A stretch of 63,198 nucleotides of DNA from a virus. Positions 56,636 to 63,198 of this stretch are shown here, piece after piece. The stretch lies in IMG/VR virus record IMGVR_UViG_3300035136_000041, positions 1 to 63,198 of that record; one strand, 5' to 3'. Position 1 is the stretch's first letter; every line of letters starts with the position of its first letter. The notes beneath the pieces were generated by a model, which had not been told where the DNA came from, did no database searches, and saw nothing but the letters and a program-made list of their open reading frames with translations. The translations under genes were made by a program, and so were the position numbers.

Positions 56636-57366
56636 AACCTCCATCAGAAAAACCACTCAGCCGCGAGGTTGAGATCGAACTGGCGAGGAAGTACAAAGAG
56701 TCGGGAGACATGCTCGCCGCCCACCGATTGATCTTGTCAAACACGGGTATGGTACGACAAATAGCCCATCAGTTCAGGCGGTATAAAGTACCTTTCGATG
56801 ATCTCGTTCAAGAAGGGTTCAGGGGTGTAATGCATGGCCTAAAGAAGTTCGATCCTAACAGAGGATACAGATTGGCCACTTATGCCGCATGGTGGGTCAG
56901 GGCATACATTATCAGGCACGTCATGGACAATTGGTCTATGGTCAAGTATGGGACTGTGCAGAGCGAGAGAGAAGCCTTTTTCAAATATCAACGCGGCGAT
57001 CTCCCATCAGATGAAGCTGAAGTAAGATTGGCCATGGGGGATTTTTATTTGGATGCTACTTTGTCTGAGTCGTCGTCGATGACCCATCTCGATATGATGA
57101 AATGTAATTCTCCAGATACGGATGAGTACGCCGCCCTCAGCGAGAAACAAATCATGGTGCAATCGGTGATCGCCGACATGGCGAGCTCAATGAGTGTGCA
57201 TGAGCGCATGTTGATCAAGTACAGGCTATTGACTCACAACCCGTGGACATTCGAGAAGTTAGCGAAGGAGTTGTCAATCTCTCGTCAACGTATACAACAG
57301 AAAGAGGCGCGGTTGAGACGCAAGCTGAGGGACCGCTTCGTAGCGGAGGGTCTCTCAATGTCCTAG
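56632..57366 (+). CDS. Phage-encoded sigma-70-family factor (RpoH-like)
   Basis: A 244-residue protein from GTG 56632. Region 2 is clear: LILSNTGMVRQIAHQFRRYKVPFDDLVQEGFRGVMHGLKKFDP, then GYRLATYAAWWVRAYIIRHVMDNWSMV (regions 2.3-2.4). Region 4 is TFEKLAKELSISRQRIQQKEARLRRKL. It lacks region 1.1 and resembles heat-shock-type (RpoH) sigma factors. It lies right before the terminase, so it likely directs the late transcript. Confidence 0.9.
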   Translation: MKPPSEKPLSREVEIELARKYKESGDMLAAHRLILSNTGMVRQIAHQFRRYKVPFDDLVQEGFRGVMHGLKKFDPNRGYRLATYAAWWVRAYIIRHVMDNWSMVKYGTVQSEREAFFKYQRGDLPSDEAEVRLAMGDFYLDATLSESSSMTHLDMMKCNSPDTDEYAALSEKQIMVQSVIADMASSMSVHERMLIKYRLLTHNPWTFEKLAKELSISRQRIQQKEARLRRKLRDRFVAEGLSMS

Positions 57367-57385
57367 AATAAGGGTGAGGTGTGTC

Positions 57386-57943
57386 ATGGCTAAAGAGAGG
57401 GACAGATCTAGGCTGAAGTTGCGGCAAGAGAAATTCTGTGAGGAGATCGTAAAGGGGAAGAGTGGCAAGGATGCCGCCCTTGCAGCCGGCTATTCGCCTG
57501 GGAACGCCGATAAGTATGCATCGTCCCTTCTGATCAATCCGGCGGTCGCCGACAGAATCCGCGACATGAAAGCATGCTCGGCCGCAATCGCTGAGATAGA
57601 GGGCTCTGACGTTGTGCGGGAATGGGCGCGTCTCGGGCTTTCCAACATACTAGATGTTGCCGAAGTCGTCGATGGAGAGCTTGTCGTCAAACCATCCAGC
57701 GAATGGCCAGAGAGTGCTGCTAGGGCAGTCATGGAAGTATCTGAGTTTCAGGGGAAAGTGAAGGTCAAGATGCATCCGAAACAATCCGCTCTGGATTCGA
57801 TTGGCAGATATCTCGGCCTGCTAGTCGACCGTCGCAAGCACGAGCATGTTGGCCCTGGTGGAGGACCTATCGAAACGAAGGGCGGACTATCTGACGAAGC
57901 CATCAGCGAAATCAGGAAGAAGATTTTGGGGTTGCCAGAATGA
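57386..57943 (+). CDS. Terminase small subunit
   Basis: A 185-residue protein from ATG 57386. RQEKFCEEIVKGKSGKDAALAAGYSPGNADKYASSLLINPAVADRI is the terminase small-subunit HTH region, followed by a helical oligomerisation region. It recognises phage DNA for packaging. Confidence 0.9.
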   Translation: MAKERDRSRLKLRQEKFCEEIVKGKSGKDAALAAGYSPGNADKYASSLLINPAVADRIRDMKACSAAIAEIEGSDVVREWARLGLSNILDVAEVVDGELVVKPSSEWPESAARAVMEVSEFQGKVKVKMHPKQSALDSIGRYLGLLVDRRKHEHVGPGGGPIETKGGLSDEAISEIRKKILGLPE

Positions 57944-59463
57944 TGAACGACGTCCCGTCAATACTTCTCGACTACCAAATCCGCTGGATGATGGACAAGT
58001 CGCAAATACGTCTATGGGAGAAGTCTCGTCGTATCGGTGCGTCGTGGGTCTGTGCGGCCGAGGCTGTCATCGAGGCTGCCAAAGCGCAAGGAGGATATGA
58101 TACGACGTATACAAGTTATAATAAAGAGAACACCAGAGAGTTCATTGACGATTGTGCTTCATGGGTAAATGTCATTCGTGGAGCCGCGGCAGAAATGGAA
58201 GAACACCGTGAGCTTGACCAAAAGACTGGTGAGGAGATTCTCACATACATGATCAGGTTTCCGTCCGGTAATAAGATACTGACAGTTAGTTCTAAGCCAG
58301 ACAACTTACGAAACCGCAAAGGAAGAATTATTATAGACGAGGCTGCTTTTGGACCGGATCTTTTCATGGCGATCAAGGCAGGTCTGGGGATAAAGATGTG
58401 GGGGGGCCGCATGGATATACTTTCGACTCATAACGGTGTTGACTCCCCTTTTAATAAATATATCCAGAATATAAAAGAAGGACGTGCCCGAGGCAGTATA
58501 TACCGCACGACGATAGACGACGCGATCGCTGACGGATTATATAAGAGAATTTGTCTTGTGCGCGGAATAAAGTGGGATCCAGATGAGGAACAAGCATGGT
58601 TAGATGACTTAATCATGTCATGGGGTGAGTTCGCCGACGAAGAACTGCGTTGTATACCACGTCGTTCAGGAGGAACATATCTGTCGCGGATGATCATCGA
58701 GGATTGTATGATCAATGTTCCGGTACTACGCTTCGATGCTCCAGATGGATTTGCTGGCCGTACTGATGAGCAGCGGCAAAAGTACATGACCGACTGGCTC
58801 AAGCGCTTCGTTGCGCCTGTGCTCGCCAGACTACCCAAGAATCTCGAGCACTGTTTTGGGGAGGACTTTGGCCGCACGGCAGACATCACAGCCATAGTGC
58901 CATGCACGGTGACGCAAGATCTCAAGCGCCGAGTGCCTTTCATTCTCGAGTTGAGAAACACCCCATTTCGCGAGCAAGAACTTGCCTTATTTTTTGTTGT
59001 GGACAGACTGCCAAGATTCAGCTATGGTGCGCTCGACGCTGTCGGTAATGGGCAGTACCTGGCGGAGAGAGCCTGGCAGCGATACGGCGGGAGTATGATC
59101 GAACAAGTGCACATCACGAGTCAGTGGTATGCAGAGAATCTCCCCCCACTGAAAGCCGCATTCGAGGATGATCAGATCGAAGTGCCACGTGATGCCGACG
59201 TACTCAATGATCTCCTGAGCTTTCGTGTAATCCAAGGCATTCCGAAACTGCCCGACATACGCAAACCATCTGTAGCCGCTGGGGTCAGATCTCGCGCTCC
59301 GACAAGACACGGGGACGCAGCGATTGGGATTACGCTGGCGCACTATTCTACCAGGCAACCAAAGGCGGCTTGTGAAGGCTACAATACGGCTGAGTCTCGA
59401 ACCCCATCACCAACAGCTAAAGGATGGGGCGGATTCAGATCCTCCAAGGGAGGGATTTTGTGA
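57940..59463 (+). CDS. Terminase large subunit, Mu gp28-like
   Basis: A 507-residue protein. LWEKSRRIGASWVCA is the Walker-A-like region, RIIIDEAAFGPD the Walker B, and LSTHNGVDSPFNKY the coupling motif. The nuclease half carries FGEDFGRTADITA and a downstream DAVGNGQYLAERA. Matches the Mu gp28 type of packaging ATPase/nuclease. Confidence 0.93.
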   Translation: MMNDVPSILLDYQIRWMMDKSQIRLWEKSRRIGASWVCAAEAVIEAAKAQGGYDTTYTSYNKENTREFIDDCASWVNVIRGAAAEMEEHRELDQKTGEEILTYMIRFPSGNKILTVSSKPDNLRNRKGRIIIDEAAFGPDLFMAIKAGLGIKMWGGRMDILSTHNGVDSPFNKYIQNIKEGRARGSIYRTTIDDAIADGLYKRICLVRGIKWDPDEEQAWLDDLIMSWGEFADEELRCIPRRSGGTYLSRMIIEDCMINVPVLRFDAPDGFAGRTDEQRQKYMTDWLKRFVAPVLARLPKNLEHCFGEDFGRTADITAIVPCTVTQDLKRRVPFILELRNTPFREQELALFFVVDRLPRFSYGALDAVGNGQYLAERAWQRYGGSMIEQVHITSQWYAENLPPLKAAFEDDQIEVPRDADVLNDLLSFRVIQGIPKLPDIRKPSVAAGVRSRAPTRHGDAAIGITLAHYSTRQPKAACEGYNTAESRTPSPTAKGWGGFRSSKGGIL

Positions 59464-59636
59464 TGGATGTATGGATAATCGAAATCAATGATACTGGGAA
59501 ATGGCGACCACTTGGGAGTTGTTTGTATCTTACTTTTGAAGAAGCAGAAAATGAAAAATTGAGCCTATATAGAATCTCGGCACAATGGAGTTCCGAGAAA
59601 CACAACATGAGAGTCAGAGCGTATCGGAGGGTATGA
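59463..59636 (+). CDS. Unknown 57-residue protein
   Basis: MDVWIIEINDTGKWRPLGSCLYLTFEEAENEKLSL; small beta-alpha, overlapping the terminase stop. Unknown. Confidence 0.55.
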   Translation: MDVWIIEINDTGKWRPLGSCLYLTFEEAENEKLSLYRISAQWSSEKHNMRVRAYRRV

Positions 59637-59639
59637 GTC

Positions 59640-59867
59640 ATGCTCTACAATTTTATAGATGATAATGATGATATTATGTTGATGACCTGCGGATTGTGTG
59701 GGTGTTTATTTAGTCGTGGTTATGGCAATCCATGTCACAATTATGATGCTCACAAAGGTGAATCTGCCATATTCTGTCCGGCATGCGCTGGAAATACTGA
59801 GTATGGATGGCGTTGTAATCCATGTTACCAACATCTTAGGAACGCCTTCTCCGGTAGAATGGAGTAA
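59640..59867 (+). CDS. Cys-rich 75-residue protein
   Basis: MLYNFIDDNDDIMLMTCGLCGCLFSRGYGNPC, then IFCPACAGNTEYGWRCNPC; about nine Cys, a likely zinc or metal cluster. Sits between terminase and portal. Confidence 0.6.
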   Translation: MLYNFIDDNDDIMLMTCGLCGCLFSRGYGNPCHNYDAHKGESAIFCPACAGNTEYGWRCNPCYQHLRNAFSGRME

Positions 59868-59870
59868 GCC

Positions 59871-61538
59871 ATGCTCTACGATCATCGAGGACGACCGGTA
59901 AAAATCTCCCAGCTTACCAAGGAGGTTGCAGAGCCTAGCATAGCTGGCGTGAGAACTGTATGGCATGACTCCGTTGCCAATGATCTAACTCCGACTACGC
60001 TTGGTGCAATTCTACTGAAGGTAGATCAAGGAGATATCATTGAGTATCTGACTCTCGCCGAGGAGATGGAAGAGCGAGACATGCACTACTCGTCCGTCCT
60101 CAGTACGAGAAAGCTTGCTGTGACCGGGTTGGACGTCATGGTGGAGGCTGTCTCCGATGACCCGAAGGACGAAGAAATTGCCGATGCTGTTCGTGGGATT
60201 ATTGAGACAGACGCATTTGATTCTATGCTACCAGCTGCGATGGACGCTATAGGGAAGAGTTTTTCCGTTATAGAAGTCATGTGGGATAGATCTGGAAATC
60301 AGTGGACCCCATACAAATACAAATGGCGCGACCCGAGATTCTTTCAGTTCGATTTGACCACCAAAGACGAGCTGCGCATGAGGGACGATGAAGATTTAGT
60401 CAATGGGGTGGAGCTGGCCCCATGGCAATTCATCGTCCACAGGCCACAGATAAAGATGGGTGTGACGATCAGATGCGGAATAGCCAGAATGGTATGTGTT
60501 GGATACATGCTCAAGGGTTACACCCTGAAGGATTGGTGGGCCTTCATGGAAGTGTTTGGTATGCCGTGGCGAGTTGGTAAATACCCACCGAAAGCTACTA
60601 AAGAACAGAAAGACGCGCTCTTAGCTGCTGTCAGACAGATGGGTGCGGATGCTGCCTGTACGATACCAGAAGATATGATGATCGATATCATCGAATCATC
60701 TAAGACGTCGGGAGGCGATAAGTTATTTTCAGGCTCAGCTGACTGGATCGATAAGCAGATTTCCAAGGCTGTACTCGGCCAGACTGCGTCGACTGAGGGA
60801 ACTCCTGGTAGGCTAGGCAATGAGGAGTTACAGGGCGAAGTACGCGATGATATCAAGACTTCCGATGCCAAGCAATTATCAGCGACAATCAGACGAGACC
60901 TGATAAAGCCATTTGTGGATCTGAACTTTGGGCCGCAGGAGAAATATCCAAAATTCCGTTTAGTGATCGAGGAAAAGAAAGACCTCAAGCTATTAGCTGA
61001 AGCGATCACCCCATTTATCGACCGCGGTCTTCGGGTCCAATCGAGTCTCATTTTGGATGAGTTCGGGTATCCAGAGGCAGAGGATGGCGCAGAGGTTCTC
61101 CAATCGATAAAGGCTGGTGGGCAGCCAGCAGTCAATCAACCAGAGCCTGACGAAGACATGGAAGAGCCCGCATTGCAACGCGAGCAGAAAGCTGCCTTGG
61201 TAGAGATTTGCAGACGCATCAAGAGAGGCGAGCAGATCTCGAGCGAGGAGCGTCAGCTGTTTGTGGCCAGCATGGCTCTTGCGGCTGCCAATCCTGGTTC
61301 TGACTACGACGAGATTGACCGTCTAGTCACAAAAGAGCTCGACGACTGGAGGCAGGTGATGGACCCCGTGCTTCAGCCGATAATCGATCATGCTGAAGCT
61401 TCAAATAGCTATGAGTTGTTTCTTGAAGGCCTCGAGGATGCGCTGGCGAATATCGATACAGCAAAGTTTCAAGAGAGACTGGCTACGATGACCTTGATAG
61501 CCAGAGGCAGAGGGGATGCGACGGATGACGTGCAATAG
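59871..61538 (+). CDS. Portal protein, Mu gp29-like (DUF935)
   Basis: A 555-residue protein. LAEEMEERDMHYSSVLSTRKLAVTGLDVMVE and APWQFIVHRPQIKMGVTIRCGIARMV are DUF935 portal signatures, with FMEVFGMPWRVGKYPPKATKEQKDALLAAVRQMG and QISKAVLGQTASTEG. It forms the dodecameric packaging ring. Confidence 0.93.
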   Translation: MLYDHRGRPVKISQLTKEVAEPSIAGVRTVWHDSVANDLTPTTLGAILLKVDQGDIIEYLTLAEEMEERDMHYSSVLSTRKLAVTGLDVMVEAVSDDPKDEEIADAVRGIIETDAFDSMLPAAMDAIGKSFSVIEVMWDRSGNQWTPYKYKWRDPRFFQFDLTTKDELRMRDDEDLVNGVELAPWQFIVHRPQIKMGVTIRCGIARMVCVGYMLKGYTLKDWWAFMEVFGMPWRVGKYPPKATKEQKDALLAAVRQMGADAACTIPEDMMIDIIESSKTSGGDKLFSGSADWIDKQISKAVLGQTASTEGTPGRLGNEELQGEVRDDIKTSDAKQLSATIRRDLIKPFVDLNFGPQEKYPKFRLVIEEKKDLKLLAEAITPFIDRGLRVQSSLILDEFGYPEAEDGAEVLQSIKAGGQPAVNQPEPDEDMEEPALQREQKAALVEICRRIKRGEQISSEERQLFVASMALAAANPGSDYDEIDRLVTKELDDWRQVMDPVLQPIIDHAEASNSYELFLEGLEDALANIDTAKFQERLATMTLIARGRGDATDDVQ

Positions 61539-61677
61539 CATTGCTTGGCTGCCGATCTCCAGGCCGGATACCTGCCGCATGCGCATAACGGGTGACCGTG
61601 CGTGGCAGCCGCTCCACTATGTGGAGTTTTCATGCGTGTGCCGGTGCGGCGGCCCGGCCAACAATGGTGTAATGTGA
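61525..61677 (+). CDS. Small Cys-containing protein
   Basis: A 50-residue product, MTCNSIAWLPISRPDTCRMRITGD, ending FSCVCRCGGPANNGVM. It starts within the portal's last codons. The Cys pattern (C..C, CVCRC) suggests metal binding. Moderate support only. Confidence 0.4.
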   Translation: MTCNSIAWLPISRPDTCRMRITGDRAWQPLHYVEFSCVCRCGGPANNGVM

Positions 61678-61883
61678 TTGCCCCAGTCCGCATCGATAAG
61701 CTTGACAAACGCCGCAGAATGTGGTGGGTATATGGCAAGTGTGACGTATGCGGAAGTCGGATCGAACAGATCGTGCTCACATTTCCTCATGAGATTCGCG
61801 AGGAAGCTCAGTGCCCAAACAAAGCGTGCGGTAAGAAGTACGCCATAGAGGAAAGAAATGAAAAAGAAAAAGACCAGTCGTAA
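61674..61883 (+). CDS. Zinc-finger protein
   Basis: A 69-residue product from GTG 61674 (overlap), VIAPVRIDKLDKRRRMWWVYGKCDVCGSRIEQIVLTF with CPNKACGKKYAIE, a four-Cys zinc finger. Overlaps the next start. Confidence 0.6.
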   Translation: MIAPVRIDKLDKRRRMWWVYGKCDVCGSRIEQIVLTFPHEIREEAQCPNKACGKKYAIEERNEKEKDQS

Positions 61884-62346
61884 GGATTTGCTCGAAATGA
61901 TCGCTGACCTGAATAGCAAATTCTCTACTGCTGTGAAGAGGGTCAGAGAGCTCGAGTCAGCCATGGACTCTGGGCAATTGGTCGGTAGACCAGAAGGGAT
62001 CATTTTGCTAGCAGCGAAAGTCGCGCATGAAGTGAACCGAGCCTATTGCGAATCCATGGGAGACGACAGCCATGTGCCGTGGGCCGAAGCGCCGGATGAT
62101 CATAAAGGTATCGTTATAAAAGCTGTGCAAGATATCGCATCTAATCCGTCTATTTCAGTTGCTGAATCGCACGCTTTGTGGTGCAGACACAGAAAACAAG
62201 ATGGGTGGGTGTATGGGAACGAATATGATTTTGCGAAGAGAATAGATCCGTGTATTGTGCCATATAATGATCTTCCAGAAGAACGCCGCACAGTTGACGC
62301 CTTGTTCGGTGCGGCCGTCAGGGTTGTGTTGGGAGTGCAGCGATGA
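61858..62346 (+). CDS. Unknown 162-residue protein
   Basis: MKKKKTSRKDLLEMIADLNSKFSTAVKRVRELE; coiled-coil start, then EGIILLAAKVAHEVNRAYCESMGDDSHVPW and a CRHRKQDGWVYG region like the RyR-domain motif (EVNRAYCxxxGD...PW, often annotated RyR). Possibly a RyR-type protein, which in phages has unknown or signalling-linked function. Confidence 0.7.
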   Translation: MKKKKTSRKDLLEMIADLNSKFSTAVKRVRELESAMDSGQLVGRPEGIILLAAKVAHEVNRAYCESMGDDSHVPWAEAPDDHKGIVIKAVQDIASNPSISVAESHALWCRHRKQDGWVYGNEYDFAKRIDPCIVPYNDLPEERRTVDALFGAAVRVVLGVQR

Positions 62347-62546
62347 CTGAGTCACAGAAACGTCGAGATGCTTTTGCACAAGCAGCTCTAAAAGGCCTAT
62401 GCGCCACTCCACTGTTCGAGCGGGTTATCTCAACCTCAACCGGCGCAAGTGAGGTAGCTATGGCAGCAATGGTGGTAGCTGATGCAACGATAGCTATGCT
62501 TGACAAAGTCTCGCCGCCAAAAAGGGTAAGGGAGGCTGCCAAATGA
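62343..62546 (+). CDS. Unknown 67-residue protein
   Basis: MTESQKRRDAFAQAALKGLCATPLFERVISTSTGASEVAMAA; helical. Overlaps both neighbours. Similar small proteins occur beside RyR-like genes in phages. Confidence 0.55.
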   Translation: MTESQKRRDAFAQAALKGLCATPLFERVISTSTGASEVAMAAMVVADATIAMLDKVSPPKRVREAAK

Positions 62547-62842
62547 GCCTCTACGTCATAGACAACGGTGCCAACTACTCGGATCACGCAATCTACTTTG
62601 TGGAGACTGACAAGCCACTTTCTGAGGTGCAGAAGTGGTGTGAGATTGCAAGCACTGGCGATTATGAGAAATTCACCGTCTGTGGGCATGGAAAGGAAAT
62701 AGAATGGTTAAACAATGTGATTTGGAGGAGGATGTCGCTCGAGCAGTTCATCGAGGACAATGTTTCCATGGATATACCAAGGGCCTTGAAGTTGAGCGAC
62801 AAGGTATGTTGTGGGAGGTTCAAGAATGATCAAAGTACCTAA
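62543..62842 (+). CDS. Unknown 99-residue protein
   Basis: MSLYVIDNGANYSDHAIYFVETDKPLSEVQKWCEIASTG; alpha/beta, acidic. Not recognised. Confidence 0.55.
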   Translation: MSLYVIDNGANYSDHAIYFVETDKPLSEVQKWCEIASTGDYEKFTVCGHGKEIEWLNNVIWRRMSLEQFIEDNVSMDIPRALKLSDKVCCGRFKNDQST

Positions 62843-63053
62843 AATCAAGAAAGGCCCGATGGGTTACGCGATGGACTACCGTGCAGCCATGGGTAGACTT
62901 GTTGAAGTGTCGCAACAGTGGTGTGCTGCGTTTGATGCTGGGGATAACGGTACTTTAGTCGAACTATATGATATGTTCGATGAGATTACCAATGAGCTTG
63001 GCGAAGCAGCAAATGCACTTGCAAAATCGATTGGCACTGGTGACGACTCATGA
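62826..63053 (+). CDS. Unknown 75-residue helical protein
   Basis: ATG 62826 (GGGAGG upstream), MIKVPKIKKGPMGYAMDYRAAM, then a long helix (VELYDMFDEITNELGEAANALAKS). TGA overlaps the ATG at 63050. Confidence 0.55.
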   Translation: MIKVPKIKKGPMGYAMDYRAAMGRLVEVSQQWCAAFDAGDNGTLVELYDMFDEITNELGEAANALAKSIGTGDDS

Positions 63054-63198
63054 AAAGACCACGATGTTGCAAACGCCCAATGTTTAGATGGGCACACACA
63101 GAGATAGAGACAGGTCATCTTGGCCCTGGTGGGCACCAATACTGGGAGGTTTGGCGTTGTCTTAAATGTGGTAAAGAACTCGATCCATACCCACGCCC
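63050..63198 (+). CDS. Junction-spanning small protein, 5' part
   Basis: The true start (ATG 63050, MKRPRCCKRPMFRW) of the gene completed at 20-449 when the contig is closed. ATGA overlap with the previous gene supports the start. Confidence 0.85.
   Translation, partial: MKRPRCCKRPMFRWAHTEIETGHLGPGGHQYWEVWRCLKCGKELDPYPR
63073..63198. repeat. Terminal direct repeat, right copy
   Basis: Second copy of the 126-bp overlap at 20-145. Joining the two copies closes the genome at about 63,053 bp and restores a 150-residue gene spanning the junction (63050 through the join to 449). Confidence 0.95.

Noticed and set aside
1-63198. tRNA genes, integrase, attachment sites
   Set aside because: None seen on reading both strands; cannot be excluded without a dedicated search (tRNAscan, profile search).

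Overview
The window is one complete circular, or circularly permuted, tailed-phage genome that has been linearised by an assembler. Bases 1-19 are residual Illumina P5 adapter. Bases 20-145 are repeated exactly at 63073-63198. Removing one copy and the adapter leaves a closed genome of about 63,053 bp. The head and tail genes follow the order of phage Mu: gp28 terminase, gp29/DUF935 portal, gpF, gpI protease, gpT capsid, gp35, gp36, gpG, gp37, DUF2635, sheath gpL, tube gpM, gp41/42 frameshift pair, tape measure, gp43 to gp48. This marks a contractile-tailed myophage. No Mu transposase (MuA/MuB), integrase or attachment site was found, so only the virion module is Mu-like. A holin, amidase and spanin-like cassette suggests a Gram-negative host. 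The host genus cannot be read from the sequence.

Layout. (1) 54.4-63.2 kb, continuing across the junction to 24 kb: rightward late region. It holds a RuvC-like resolvase, a phage-encoded sigma-70-family factor, terminases, portal, head, tail, baseplate, beta-propeller fibres, three genes with Sec signal peptides, and lysis genes. (2) 23.95-33.6 kb: leftward block of a zinc/OB-type protein, small proteins, a nucleotidyltransferase, a Gp37/Gp68-type protein, an SbcC-like ATPase, a RecT annealing protein, a DUF2800 nuclease and a lone IS110-family Tnp20-domain protein. (3) 33.95-41.5 kb: rightward block of an HTH regulator, ParB-like protein, SF2 helicase, ParB/MT-A70 methyltransferase fusion, PD-(D/E)XK-like nuclease, primase-like protein and replication protein, ending in an iteron-rich candidate origin. 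(4) 41.8-54.4 kb: many small rightward genes, including a DUF4406 gene with a frameshift, an N4/N6 DNA methylase, a MazG-like protein, an endonuclease-V-like protein and many Cys-rich zinc-knuckle proteins, separated by structured leaders and one 700-bp regulatory gap.

The most striking signal is at 32332-33135 on the minus strand: ten tandem RNA hairpins, each with an apical loop of exactly 30 nt that carries an invariant TG....CC core, while the stems vary and are held together by G-U wobbles that pair only on the minus-strand transcript. They begin upstream of the Tnp20-domain gene and run into its coding sequence in two different reading frames, so selection acts on the nucleic acid rather than the peptide. 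The arrangement recalls the guide (bridge/seek) RNA next to IS110 recombinases, but here it is an array, and the protein lacks the DEDD RuvC-like half.

Other notable signals are a family of early promoters (TTGACA-N17-TAGACT) preceded by an AAATC-N14-GATTT box, two of which appear to give leaderless mRNAs; an H-type pseudoknot leader before the ParB/MT-A70 gene; a 65-bp duplicated hairpin element; 18-bp palindromic operators; and a G GGA AAA slippery site in the tail-chaperone gene.
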